Of a stretch of 64,000 bases of DNA, positions 25,678-33,965 are shown one piece after another. Position 1 is the stretch's first letter. The number at the start of each line of letters is the position of its first letter. The position numbers were made by a program, and so were the translations under genes. The notes under the pieces are model-generated. The model was not told where the DNA came from, did not search any database, and saw only the letters and a program-made list of their open reading frames with translations. The stretch comes from an uncultured Olsenella sp. (lineage in GTDB: Bacteria; Actinomycetota; Coriobacteriia; Coriobacteriales; Atopobiaceae). The stretch lies in the NCBI GenBank assembly GCA_900548775.1, contig URLM01000004.1, positions 1 to 64,000 on the forward strand, given 5' to 3'.

Positions 25678-28600
25678 TCATCTCTTCCTCTTCCGCCAGA
25701 TGCCCAGGATGATCCCTGCGCTTCCGAGCATCACGCAGGCGCCAATCACGACGCGAGGTGTTGCGTCCCCGGTCCTTGGAGTTCCGCCACGACCGAAACG
25801 CTCCTCCTCGGCAGGTGGTACGTCTCGTCCGTAATCGACCGTCTGACTCGCCGCGTTGAGGTCCTTGTGGCTGGCGACCTCCTGTCCGCCTCGATAGAGG
25901 GACTCGAAGACGACCACCCTCCTGCCTTCGAGGGCAGGCCCATCGGTTTTGAAGGGCACAGCGACAGAATCGTCTGCCTGAAGAGGGACGAACCGTTGCG
26001 AAACCTCAATCGCGTCGCCCTCGTCATCCAGGAGGGCCTTGCCGGAATCCGCGTCCATGAGAACGCCTCTGAGTTCGTAATCGCTTCCGGGCACCAGTCC
26101 CTCGTACGCCACGACATCGACGATTCCCGTAGTGTTCTCGGCTGAACCCTCGTGCCTGCCCGTTGCCTCGTCTGTTGCCGTGGTATGTATCGACGGAACG
26201 CGCTCTTCTCGGTCATCTATGGTGCCCAGGTCAAGGACCTCGTTGTGGCGCGGCTCGGGGAACTCCGTTGTAAGCTCAAAAGAAACGAGCGCACGACCAC
26301 GGTTAGCGTCACAACGCAGCTCCTGTATCTCGTAGCGATCGTATGGGAACGCGGCGAGTCCCTCGATGGGCTCCTGGTTGGCATCGCTCAGTCCGCCGAA
26401 CCATACTCCATCCTCAGCGCTGAGCAGGGAGGAATCTGCCCCGGGTTCGGAGTGGTTCCCCTCCCGTTCGACCAGCGCTTTGTCGTTTGTGTTGGTTCTA
26501 CGCGCAGATCCAAAGGTCGAGGAGTCAAAGATGCCGTTCTCGTCCGTCACGGCAACATGGCTCTCACCTGTTGTGGCGCTGGTGATGAGGAACGCCACGT
26601 TTGCCATGGGCTCTTTGGTTCTCTCATCTCGTTTCACAAAACGGATGTCTGTGCGCTCCACCTGATCGTGGACAGCAGCGTTTGCCCCGGACAGGTCCAC
26701 AATCTTTTCGTTGTCAACGATCTGGAACGTTGCTGACCAAAGCGTGGCCTCGCTGTCCAAGAGATAACCCTTTGGGGCCAAGGTCTCCTTGACCGAATAG
26801 GTGCCATAGGGAAGTGCGTCGCTGGCGGTGGAAACAGTTCCGTTCTCGTCCGTCGTCAGAGTGAGTGCCGTCTCTCCAGGGTTAACCATGGTTCCATCCA
26901 CCAGAACGGGGTGCGCAGAGACGTTGGTCACCACGAGCTCTGCCCCTTCAAGCGTGGCCGAGCCGAGAGGCTTCTTTCCCAGAGTCTCGCGGTCAACCTT
27001 GCCGAGACGCACTCCGCCGCATATGACCTGATCTTCGACAGGCGCCTGGGCTTCGACAACCAGTCCATCCTCGCTGATGGTCACCTCGGCATTCCAGGTG
27101 GTGTTGAGGAGGTAGCCTTCCGGGGCAGATACCTCGCGTATGGAGTAGCGCCCATAGGGCAGCTGGTGGGAGGTCGTGGTTGCGTGACCGTGAGCATCCG
27201 TCACAAGGTCGATGCCCGTGATGGTCTCTCCTGGTGCGTACCTCACGCTCGAGACAACCACGGCGTGCGAGGATTCGTTCGTGATCTGGAAGTGCGCTCC
27301 TGCCAGTGAGGCATCGCCTTGAGGAGTGGCATCCAATAGCTCGTGGTCGATCTTGTCGACGCTGACTCCTCCGGACACGGGAGTGTCTGGCAACTCGACC
27401 TGCGACTGGCTGTCGTCGTGGAGCACGAGCGTCTTGGTCCAGCCCTCGTTGAGAAGGTAGCCCTTCGGTGCTTTCGTCTCCTTTACGAGGTACGTGCCGT
27501 ATGGGAGTTCGATGCTGGGGAATCTGCCCTCGGCGTTTGCCGTGAGGGTGCATATCACCGCGCCTGGTTCAAAGGTCGTGCCCTCGTACACAACGCTTCC
27601 TTCGGATGCGTTGGTGATGCTCACCTCACATCCCTCAAAAGTTGCGTCGCCCTGAGGTCCCTCAGAACCAAGGTTGACGTCTACCTTTACGAGCGGCGGA
27701 GTGGGAGGCCTTTCCACACTCTCATCTACCATGCCGGCGTCCGCTGGCGTAGCGGAGCCATCCACAGTGGCAATGCCAACCCAATCGGAGTTGAGCTTGT
27801 AGCCCTCTGGCGCGCGAACTTCTCGCAGCTCATAGGTGCCGTAGGGAAGGACCCTCTCGCTCGTCGCACTTCCTGCACTATCAGTTACTAGTTCGAGCCC
27901 CTCGATGACTTCTCCCGTATTGAAGGTGGCTCCGTTGATGCAGACGGAGTGGTCGGACACGTTGCGTACCTGGAACCGAGCACCAGCAAGTGTGGCGTCG
28001 CCCTGGGCGACACCCTCCTTGAGCTGATGGTCAATCTTGCCCACGTGAATCGAGCCGAGAAGGACCTGGTCACTTATGCCACGGCCCATCACTTCCTTCA
28101 CGGAGCTCGTGTTGTTCCATCCGTCAAGCGTTTTCCAGACAGCCTCGCCGTCTTCAAGCGTGACAACTGCCGTGTGCAAAGAGGGGTCGGTAAGCTCGTA
28201 GCCCTCCGGCGCCTTTGTCTCCTGGACTCCGTAGGTGCCAAGGGGGAAGACCGCATCTCCCTGAGAGTTGGTAAAAAGATCGTCACCCGAGACAAGTTGC
28301 GAACTGCTGTAGGTAGCCACGCCATATTCGTCGGTCGAGAAGACCCAGGTACGGAGCGGGCTTTCGGAGGTGTCTCCGGCGGTGTTTCCGTAGTAGGTCA
28401 CTGTGAACTGCGCTCCCGCAAGGGAGGCGTTGCCCTGGGCGGTGCCGCCTGTGTCGGCGTCGAGCTTCTGGACAAGGGCGCCTGCGGGGGCGTATGCGGG
28501 TTTCTCCTCGACGGGGCTTCCCTCCACCTGTGCCGTAGTTCCAGAACTCACGCTCACTGGATAGATTTGTTCGTCCAGCAGGTATCCCTGCGAGGGATAG

Positions 28601-29712
28601 ATCTCGCGAACGTAGTAGTCACCTGTCGGCACGCCGGTGAACAGCGCATGACCGTCCGAGTCCGTGGCGCAGGACTGCACTAGCTCGGTGCATTGCTCGT
28701 CGGAGTAGAGCCCGTAGCGAGCGCCCTCAAGGGAGTAGCTGCCGTTGCCCTGCGTAATGCTCTCCTCCGCAGAACGTTTGATAAGCTCAACCTGGCCGTT
28801 TGAGGGTCCCATGGGGAACAGGACCCAACAGGAGGGGAAGCACTTAGGGGTAATCCCAGAGATTTGATTGCCGTTTACGAGCGTTTCGGCGCTGCCCAAT
28901 CCGTTTGACCTGTGAGCGGAGTGCCAGAAGAGGTCCTCGTCAGAAGCGTTTCCCCAGAAGAAGCCAACGTGGTCGTCAGCGGTGTTGCCATAGGCGTCCG
29001 CACCAGATTGGAACACAGACGTGTAGGGAACAGCGCATATGATGTCGCCCTTCTGGAGCAGTCCAGAAGCCAGCATCTCCTCCTTGGTGTCGAAGGTGTA
29101 GGAGATGACGTCGTTGTTGCTGCAGACGGCAAACCAGTTGAGCAGGGACGCCCAGTTGCCGCGGTGCCCATTCGTGTTTACGAAGGTCTCGTACGGAGTG
29201 CCCCCAACCTTGTCCAGGACATACGCAACGAACCCGTTGCACTGCATCCCGGGGGAGTACCCTCCCGAATCCCCGTTGGGCCGAGGCCAGTTACCGGTAT
29301 CGTTGACTCCCTTATAGGGAGTGCCGAGGTAGTAGCTGTCGTGTTCGTGCGCAGTGAGTTCATCTACCACCTGCTGTCGTGTAACTCCCACGACGTCACT
29401 GATGTACCTGCTGCCATTGGGGTTGTGCAGGTACGCGATGTTGGCGTTGCCCGAGGCGGGAGATTGAGCCAAGGCGATACCGTTGCCGGAGAGGCCAAGT
29501 CCACCTCCAAGCATTTGCTCCAGAACGAGCACGCACGTCACCGCCATGGCAACGAGACCCTGCCACAACGAGCGTCTCCCAGCGTGACCTGGTCCCACGT
29601 GCGGCCCGCCTTGCAGCTTGTCTCCCCCAAGTAGGCGTGCGTGCGGTATCTCGCGTCGCGCTCTCCTCCGTTTTGCTCCTCTGTCTCTTGCCTGCCGTTG
29701 TTCTTGCTCCAT
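25678..29712 (-). CDS. Large SpaA/VaFE-repeat surface protein with N-terminal NlpC/P60-like module and sortase-type anchor
   Basis: The 1,344-residue secreted protein starts at ATG 29712 with GGAGGAGG upstream. It has an unusually long basic n-region (about 48 residues), then a hydrophobic signal core. Residues about 100-320 look like a cysteine peptidase/amidase fold (MQCNGFVAYVLDKVGG, later DDHVGFFWG). Seven SpaA/Cna-B-like domains follow, with recurrent motifs such as GDASLAGAHFQI and LPYGTY. A VaFE-type domain (HTTATDEAT to VVFESLYRGGQ) precedes the C terminus. The sorting signal reads TPRTGD, then a hydrophobic segment and RKRKR, so it departs from LPXTG. The role is probably adhesion, with possible wall hydrolysis. 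No sortase gene is in the window. Confidence 0.85.
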   Translation of the reverse strand: MEQEQRQARDRGAKRRRARREIPHARLLGGDKLQGGPHVGPGHAGRRSLWQGLVAMAVTCVLVLEQMLGGGLGLSGNGIALAQSPASGNANIAYLHNPNGSRYISDVVGVTRQQVVDELTAHEHDSYYLGTPYKGVNDTGNWPRPNGDSGGYSPGMQCNGFVAYVLDKVGGTPYETFVNTNGHRGNWASLLNWFAVCSNNDVISYTFDTKEEMLASGLLQKGDIICAVPYTSVFQSGADAYGNTADDHVGFFWGNASDEDLFWHSAHRSNGLGSAETLVNGNQISGITPKCFPSCWVLFPMGPSNGQVELIKRSAEESITQGNGSYSLEGARYGLYSDEQCTELVQSCATDSDGHALFTGVPTGDYYVREIYPSQGYLLDEQIYPVSVSSGTTAQVEGSPVEEKPAYAPAGALVQKLDADTGGTAQGNASLAGAQFTVTYYGNTAGDTSESPLRTWVFSTDEYGVATYSSSQLVSGDDLFTNSQGDAVFPLGTYGVQETKAPEGYELTDPSLHTAVVTLEDGEAVWKTLDGWNNTSSVKEVMGRGISDQVLLGSIHVGKIDHQLKEGVAQGDATLAGARFQVRNVSDHSVCINGATFNTGEVIEGLELVTDSAGSATSERVLPYGTYELREVRAPEGYKLNSDWVGIATVDGSATPADAGMVDESVERPPTPPLVKVDVNLGSEGPQGDATFEGCEVSITNASEGSVVYEGTTFEPGAVICTLTANAEGRFPSIELPYGTYLVKETKAPKGYLLNEGWTKTLVLHDDSQSQVELPDTPVSGGVSVDKIDHELLDATPQGDASLAGAHFQITNESSHAVVVSSVRYAPGETITGIDLVTDAHGHATTTSHQLPYGRYSIREVSAPEGYLLNTTWNAEVTISEDGLVVEAQAPVEDQVICGGVRLGKVDRETLGKKPLGSATLEGAELVVTNVSAHPVLVDGTMVNPGETALTLTTDENGTVSTASDALPYGTYSVKETLAPKGYLLDSEATLWSATFQIVDNEKIVDLSGANAAVHDQVERTDIRFVKRDERTKEPMANVAFLITSATTGESHVAVTDENGIFDSSTFGSARRTNTNDKALVEREGNHSEPGADSSLLSAEDGVWFGGLSDANQEPIEGLAAFPYDRYEIQELRCDANRGRALVSFELTTEFPEPRHNEVLDLGTIDDREERVPSIHTTATDEATGRHEGSAENTTGIVDVVAYEGLVPGSDYELRGVLMDADSGKALLDDEGDAIEVSQRFVPLQADDSVAVPFKTDGPALEGRRVVVFESLYRGGQEVASHKDLNAASQTVDYGRDVPPAEEERFGRGGTPRTGDATPRVVIGACVMLGSAGIILGIWRKRKR

Positions 29713-30056
29713 GTGTCCTCCTCCGCGCGTCGATGGGCCTGTCGAGGGGGAACAAGGCTAGAGGTGGGTGCTTGCACGCTTCTGACACTGTGCGGACAGG
29801 ATGCCGACACACAGCTGACAGGAAGCTGACCGTAGACCCCGATATGCTGGGGAAATGGCGCTTCTTTAGGGGGTGCTTGTCCAACAAAAGTACGTAGCGA
29901 GAAGTATATTTGAGCTCCCAGCGGGGCTTCGTGCACGGTGGACGGTAGCCGAACGGCGCTTTGCTGAAACCTCCCCGCTCTCGCCGTAGTCAAAGACGTT
30001 CTGGGTATACCAAATGAGGTATCAATCCTGTTTAGGTGCAAGAGAAAGGAACCGAG
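29713..30056. other. Divergent intergenic region, no gene seen
   Basis: This 344-base stretch separates the leftward surface-protein gene from the rightward small Cys-rich gene. A palindrome GGTATACC lies at 30004-30011, followed by TGAGGTATC. These may belong to the promoter of the rightward gene. Nothing else is convincing. Confidence 0.4.
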
Positions 30057-30431
30057 ATGGATAAGGACCTGTTGGACTACACCACATCAAAGGTTGACGA
30101 GATGCTTGCCGCTCCCTCTGCCTCTGCTGAGACCAAGAGCGCAGCTCAGGCGTGGAAGGACGCAATCGCAAACGGCTCGGATGCGGATGCCGCAACAAAC
30201 ACCCTGCTCGACGCCATCAGCGAGCACCAGACCTCGATCGATGACCTGATTGCCTTTGCTGGGTCGGATGCTGGCAAGCAGGTCTTTGGCGAGGAGGGCG
30301 CGGCCAAGATGCTCGCCCATTCGGAGGAGCGGAAGAAGGCCGGCGCGATGTTCTGTGACTGCGCAGCCTGCAAGCCTTGTCACGAGCTCCTGCACAAGTT
30401 CGGGCGCGAGAAGGCAGACGTCTACCTATAA
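30057..30431 (+). CDS. Small Cys-rich cytosolic protein, function unknown
   Basis: The 124-residue product is helical and acidic, with a C-terminal cysteine cluster CDCAACKPCHELL. Similar small proteins with a DLIAFAGSDAGKQVFG-like centre and a CDCPAC-type tail occur in many anaerobic Firmicutes and Coriobacteria and are sometimes labelled as chaperone-like; I do not trust that label. The ATG at 30057 is preceded by AGAAAGGAA; an earlier ATG seven codons upstream lacks such a site. The cysteines could bind metal. Confidence 0.75.
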   Translation: MDKDLLDYTTSKVDEMLAAPSASAETKSAAQAWKDAIANGSDADAATNTLLDAISEHQTSIDDLIAFAGSDAGKQVFGEEGAAKMLAHSEERKKAGAMFCDCAACKPCHELLHKFGREKADVYL

Positions 30432-30574
30432 GGCGGATGCGGGGCGCCAATAGGTGACGGATGCCCTCGCGTCGCGTAAAGTCGCGTAAAGCCCGAGAGT
30501 CGAAGTTGCGTCCAAACGGGAAGCTTGTGGAGTGGGGCCCTTTTGGCCTGTCCTGTGCTAGAATCTCCACACAT

Positions 30575-30613
30575 GCGGGCATCGCCAAGTGGTAAGGCAA
30601 TGGCTTCCCAAGC
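30575..30613 (+). pseudogene. 5' half of host tRNA-Gly(CCC), split by the prophage
   Basis: GCGGGCATCGCC starts a tRNA-Gly whose acceptor strand, D arm, 5' anticodon strand (ATGGC) and anticodon loop (TTCCCAA) are present up to 30613, after which the sequence is unrelated. The missing 3' half is at 61076-61124: its acceptor strand TGCCCGC and anticodon strand GCCAT pair exactly with this half. An extended -10 element (TGCTAGAAT, 30556-30564) still precedes it. Confidence 0.92.
30601..30613. other. attL: attL core
   Basis: TGGCTTCCCAAGC is identical to 61076-61088. Sequence to the left is host tRNA; sequence to the right is not tRNA-like. The core spans the anticodon loop TTCCCAA, the usual crossover place for tyrosine integrases. 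Confidence 0.9.
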
Positions 30614-30707
30614 TCTATCAGCCTATCACTTGGCGTGTCTATATAGCCCCTGAGCTGGGCATTTTTACCCTTGATGAGACTTGCTGGGACCCCTCGGGAC
30701 TGACCAA

Positions 30708-30730
30708 AGTCCACCAAACATGTCCACCAA
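30708..30730 (+). repeat. Putative integrase arm-binding repeats, left end
   Basis: AGTCCACCAA (30708-30717) and TGTCCACCAA (30721-30730) are spaced 13 bases apart. The same decamer occurs twice just after the integrase gene at the other end (60963-60972, 60975-60984) plus a third TGTCCACC. Such tandem repeats near both att cores fit arm-type integrase sites. Confidence 0.65.
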
Positions 30731-30767
30731 AAAGAGCGGCCTCCGTTGATGGAGACCGCTCTGTTTT
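30729..30767. terminator. Bidirectional terminator beside the prophage tRNA
   Basis: AGAGCGG at 30733-30739 pairs with CCGCTCT at 30756-30762, with inner CTCC/GGAG pairing. It is flanked by AAAAA on the left and GTTTTTG on the right. It would end the leftward tRNA transcript and also block transcription entering from the split host tRNA promoter. Confidence 0.8.
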
Positions 30768-30771
30768 TGCC

Positions 30772-30846
30772 TGGAGCGGGCGACGGGACTCGAACCCGCG
30801 AATGCGAGCTTGGGAAGCTCGTGCCGTACCACTTGGCGACGCCCGC
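30772..30846 (-). tRNA. Prophage-borne tRNA-Gly(CCC)
   Basis: On the minus strand a complete 75-nt tRNA with encoded CCA is found. The acceptor stem is GCGGGCG/CGCCCGC, the anticodon stem-loop CGAGC-TTCCCAA-GCTCG, and the T loop TTCGAGT. The anticodon is CCC. It differs from the split host gene in the acceptor, anticodon and T stems, so it is a separate copy. A TAAGAT -10 with upstream TGC lies at 30857-30862. It sits 159 bases inside attL. Confidence 0.95.
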
Positions 30847-31008
30847 GTAACGCGAAATCTTAGCACAACAGCGGCCCGAAAGTGCTATGCCAATCGGCCG
30901 AATTCGCAAGCGTTCACGCAAAACCCAGAGGCGGTCAACTCCGCCATCACAGCTGTATCTAGCTGCAGTTCGTTTACATTACTTATGAGTGATAAGGAGC
31001 ACCGAACC

Positions 31009-31320
31009 ATGATTAACGACACCACCTGGACCGAGCTTCAGCAGGCCGAAGACATGGCCTATTTCCGCGCGGATCTCTGCCTGTACTCGCCCGAAAGCTA
31101 CACGCTCGAAGAGAAGCGCGACATCTGCAACGACATGATGAGCACAAGTAAGGCGATGCTCGATGCCATGCGCGAGGATTTCGAACGGCTGCCACCCGAT
31201 GTACGCAGCAAGCTCCTCGACATGCTCTGCCAGTCGGGAGTCGAATCGCCCGAGTGGTGGTGGGATGTTCTCGTTGGAGAAGGCGACCCGCTGTATCGGG
31301 ATCTCGAACCGCTGAGCTAA
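31009..31320 (+). CDS. Hypothetical acidic protein, prophage left end
   Basis: The 103-residue product (MINDTTWTELQQAEDMAYF to YRDLEPLS) is acidic and helical, with no recognised domain or membrane segment. The ATG at 31009 lies 9 bases after AAGGAG; an ATG eight codons earlier precedes that site and is less likely. It is the first rightward gene inside attL, divergent from the prophage tRNA. Confidence 0.6.
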   Translation: MINDTTWTELQQAEDMAYFRADLCLYSPESYTLEEKRDICNDMMSTSKAMLDAMREDFERLPPDVRSKLLDMLCQSGVESPEWWWDVLVGEGDPLYRDLEPLS

Positions 31321-31475
31321 GCTCATTAAGAGTTGAGTTCTGGGGTCAGGCTGCGGCTTGGCCCCATTCTCTTTTGTGGCTGCTTCCCAAGGGTTGTCTT
31401 CCTGCTGGCTTTTTGGTGTGTCGCAAATGCTTTAGCATGTTAGTCGCTGAATCAGACACGGCAGGAGTGTTGAAG

Positions 31476-33296
31476 GTGGCCAGACGAAAGACGCACAACG
31501 AATTTGTAGCCGAAATGGCCTCGAAGAATCCCGACATCAAGATTGAAGGGACCTATATAGATTCGACTACCTCTATCGATGTCCGATGCCTTTCGTGTGG
31601 GAACGTGTGGCACGCTCGACCCGCTGAGCTGAGTCGGGGTAAAGGTTGCCCTGAATGTGCTAGGGTGCGTGTAGCAGCAGCACGCCAAAAGACTCCGGAA
31701 CAATTCCTCGCTGAGGTTAGCGAGATGCATCCAACAATTGAGATACTTGAGCCCTACGTACGCTCCGACATCCCAATTAAAGTGCGCTGTACGGTTTGCG
31801 GAAACACATGGAGGTCTAAGCCGAATACGCTGCTGAATGGTCACGGCTGTAGGCCATGTAGCTTTGCCAGAGGGGGCAGAAAGCACCGACAAAGTGCCGC
31901 GGAGTCGTTCTACGCTCGAATGAAAGACAACGATAAGTACGAGGTCAAGGGTGTCTATCGTAGATCAGATTCTCCCATCGAAGTGCAGTGCAGACGTTGT
32001 GGCACCACGTTCGATGCGACACCTACGAGCCTGCTTAACGATACGGCTGCGTGTCCCCGTTGCTCAACCAGGCAGTCCTCCTTCATGGAGAAGTACATAC
32101 TCAATGCCTTGAAAAGCGCGCTCGGAGAAGATAGTGTGATCTCCCGCGACAGAAGCACTATCGGCATGGAGCTTGATATCTATCTACCCGATATGAATTT
32201 AGCAATCGAACCGGGAGGATGGGTCTGGCACCAAGACAAGCTTTCTCGCGATGAAGAAAAACGCACCAGGTGCGAAGATGCAGGGATTCGGCTGGTTACC
32301 ATATATGATGCCTGCCCCTTGGATAAGGCTCCGTTTGAACATGATTGCCTGATATTCGCGTATGACCTCGGCTCCGAAGATGGGCACGTCACATTGAAAC
32401 GCATCGTGAGCGAGCTTCTGGATGACATCGGCAGAGCAGACGGTTCCGAAATGATCGACTGGGCTGAAGTCGAACTCGTCGCTTACGACGAATCGCAAAG
32501 CATGACCACAGAAATGTTTGCCGCAAGGGTTGCGACAATCGATCCAACAATACAAGTGGTGGGCGAATATCAAGGGGCCAACAGAAGAATCGACGTGTGT
32601 TGTCTCGAATGCGGATACGAGTGGAGCCCGTATGCCAACAACCTCGTCCGAGGTCAGGGTTGCCCTAAGTGCCATGGAGCGTGGAGAAGGAACACACAGG
32701 AATTTGTCGAGGAGTTGCGGCTAATTAACCCGACGATAGAAGTGCTGGGCGAGTTTCTTGGCAGGCATCAGCCCATTGAGGTCAGATGCAAGAAGTGCGG
32801 ACGAGAATGGACCTCCACGCCGGGTGGCCTGCTAAAGGGAGATGGCTGTGCAAGGTGCTCAGGAAAGCTGCAAAAGACCACCGCAAGCTTCGCTGAAGAC
32901 CTTGCCAAAGTGTCTCCTGACCTGCTTGTCATAGGAGAGTACGTCAACAGCAAGACACCAATACTTGTCCGAGACTCGCGCTGCGGGCACGAATGGTCCG
33001 CTCGACCAAATAACCTACTCAACGGCTCAGGTTGCCCCGTATGTGGAAGGGCGAGCGCAAACAAAAAGAACCTCACCCATGCGAAACGTAGAACAAAGAC
33101 AACGGAGCAGTTCAGGAATGAGGTTGCGGAAATCAATCCAGATGTTCTGGTTATTGGCGAGTACGTCAACAACAAGACACCTGTTGAATGCCATTGCTTG
33201 GTTTGTTCGCATGTCTGGTCGCCTTATCCAACGAACCTACTCAGAGGATCTAAATGCCCCAACTGTTCTAGAGAAAACAGACGCCGCACTGTCTGA
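31476..33296 (+). CDS. Multi-zinc-ribbon protein with central Vsr/PD-(D/E)XK-like nuclease domain
   Basis: The 606-residue product starts at GTG 31476, 8 bases after AGGAG. Seven repeats of about 70 residues each end in a zinc-ribbon motif, for example RCLSCGNVWHARP then GKGCPECA. Three lie before and four after a nuclease-like domain at residues about 200-310 (FMEKYILNALKSAL, then GMELDIYLPDMNLAIEPGG, WHQDK, and RLVTIYD). The architecture fits the probable zinc-ribbon family DUF4379 combined with a very-short-patch-repair-like nuclease. Repeat 6 has lost its first cysteine (VRDSRCGHEW). It is probably accessory DNA-targeting cargo; a phage-defence role is inferred only from location. Confidence 0.75.
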   Translation: MARRKTHNEFVAEMASKNPDIKIEGTYIDSTTSIDVRCLSCGNVWHARPAELSRGKGCPECARVRVAAARQKTPEQFLAEVSEMHPTIEILEPYVRSDIPIKVRCTVCGNTWRSKPNTLLNGHGCRPCSFARGGRKHRQSAAESFYARMKDNDKYEVKGVYRRSDSPIEVQCRRCGTTFDATPTSLLNDTAACPRCSTRQSSFMEKYILNALKSALGEDSVISRDRSTIGMELDIYLPDMNLAIEPGGWVWHQDKLSRDEEKRTRCEDAGIRLVTIYDACPLDKAPFEHDCLIFAYDLGSEDGHVTLKRIVSELLDDIGRADGSEMIDWAEVELVAYDESQSMTTEMFAARVATIDPTIQVVGEYQGANRRIDVCCLECGYEWSPYANNLVRGQGCPKCHGAWRRNTQEFVEELRLINPTIEVLGEFLGRHQPIEVRCKKCGREWTSTPGGLLKGDGCARCSGKLQKTTASFAEDLAKVSPDLLVIGEYVNSKTPILVRDSRCGHEWSARPNNLLNGSGCPVCGRASANKKNLTHAKRRTKTTEQFRNEVAEINPDVLVIGEYVNNKTPVECHCLVCSHVWSPYPTNLLRGSKCPNCSRENRRRTV

Positions 33297-33335
33297 CGGA
33301 TAAACAGGGCAAGCACGAACGATGTCACCTGGCAG

Positions 33336-33367
33336 TTGACCACGGTGCATTATGCGCACCTTATAAT
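33336..33367 (+). promoter_or_regulatory. Promoter/operator of the two-gene membrane module
   Basis: TATAAT at 33362-33367 has a TTGACC 20 bases upstream (33336-33341), a longer spacer than usual. The spacer holds an inverted repeat GGTGC-N7-GCACC (33344-33360), a possible repressor site. It lies 41 bases before the small membrane gene. Confidence 0.55.
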
Positions 33368-33407
33368 GGGTACCATCAGCAGACTCCAATGCAAATGAGG
33401 TCGATCC

Positions 33408-33962
33408 ATGGGTGAGTACGTCAAAAAGAAGAAGGACATGATCTTCCAAAGCGGCGATTCCCTGCAGCAGGTCGTTAACGTGGTCAACGAAGCCGCAGTC
33501 GCGCTTGACGACAAGAAGCGCACTATTAGGGAGAGCTCTATTCCTGAAGTGCTTGCTGGTGCACTTGGCGCGGGCATCGGCGGAGTCGGCTCTTTTGCTG
33601 CGCTGTACGGCCTTGGAACAGTCGGCCTGTCTGCTGCGGGAATCACCTCGGCACTCGCCACCGCAGGAGGCATCGTTGGCGGCGGCATGGTCGCGGGGGT
33701 ATTTGTTCTTGCGGCTCCGGTTGCCGCCCTAGCCGCTGTAGGCGTTGGAACGGCCTCGCATCTCAAGAACAAGCAGCTTCGCCAGGAGAAAGAGCGTCTT
33801 TATAAAGCGGCCTTGGAGAAGCATCAAGCGATTATCCAGGCGCTCAAAGACGAAACGGATGCGAGCAAGGAGCGAATCGAATATCTCCAAAGCCTAAACA
33901 TCCTTCTTGAGCGCGCCGTGAGAGACCTCCGTCAAGATCTGGGTGAAGACGAGGCGGCATAG
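33408..33962 (+). CDS. Glycine-rich double-hydrophobic membrane protein with C-terminal coiled coil, unknown
   Basis: The 184-residue product has a polar N terminus (residues 1-43), a long Gly/Ala-rich hydrophobic stretch at about 44-122 (LGAGIGGVGSFAALYGLG, then GGIVGGGMVAGVFVLAAP) able to form two or three membrane helices with glycine-zipper spacing, and a charged coiled coil at about 123-178. No family is recognised. ATG at 33408 with GAGG upstream. The partner gene starts 3 bases after its stop, so the two almost certainly work together. Confidence 0.7.
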   Translation: MGEYVKKKKDMIFQSGDSLQQVVNVVNEAAVALDDKKRTIRESSIPEVLAGALGAGIGGVGSFAALYGLGTVGLSAAGITSALATAGGIVGGGMVAGVFVLAAPVAALAAVGVGTASHLKNKQLRQEKERLYKAALEKHQAIIQALKDETDASKERIEYLQSLNILLERAVRDLRQDLGEDEAA

Positions 33963-33965
33963 TCT

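Noticed and set aside
30575..30613. Intact tRNA-Gly restored at attL by the phage
   Set aside because: Sequence after the 13-bp core does not pair with the acceptor or anticodon strands; the matching half is at the other end of the element.
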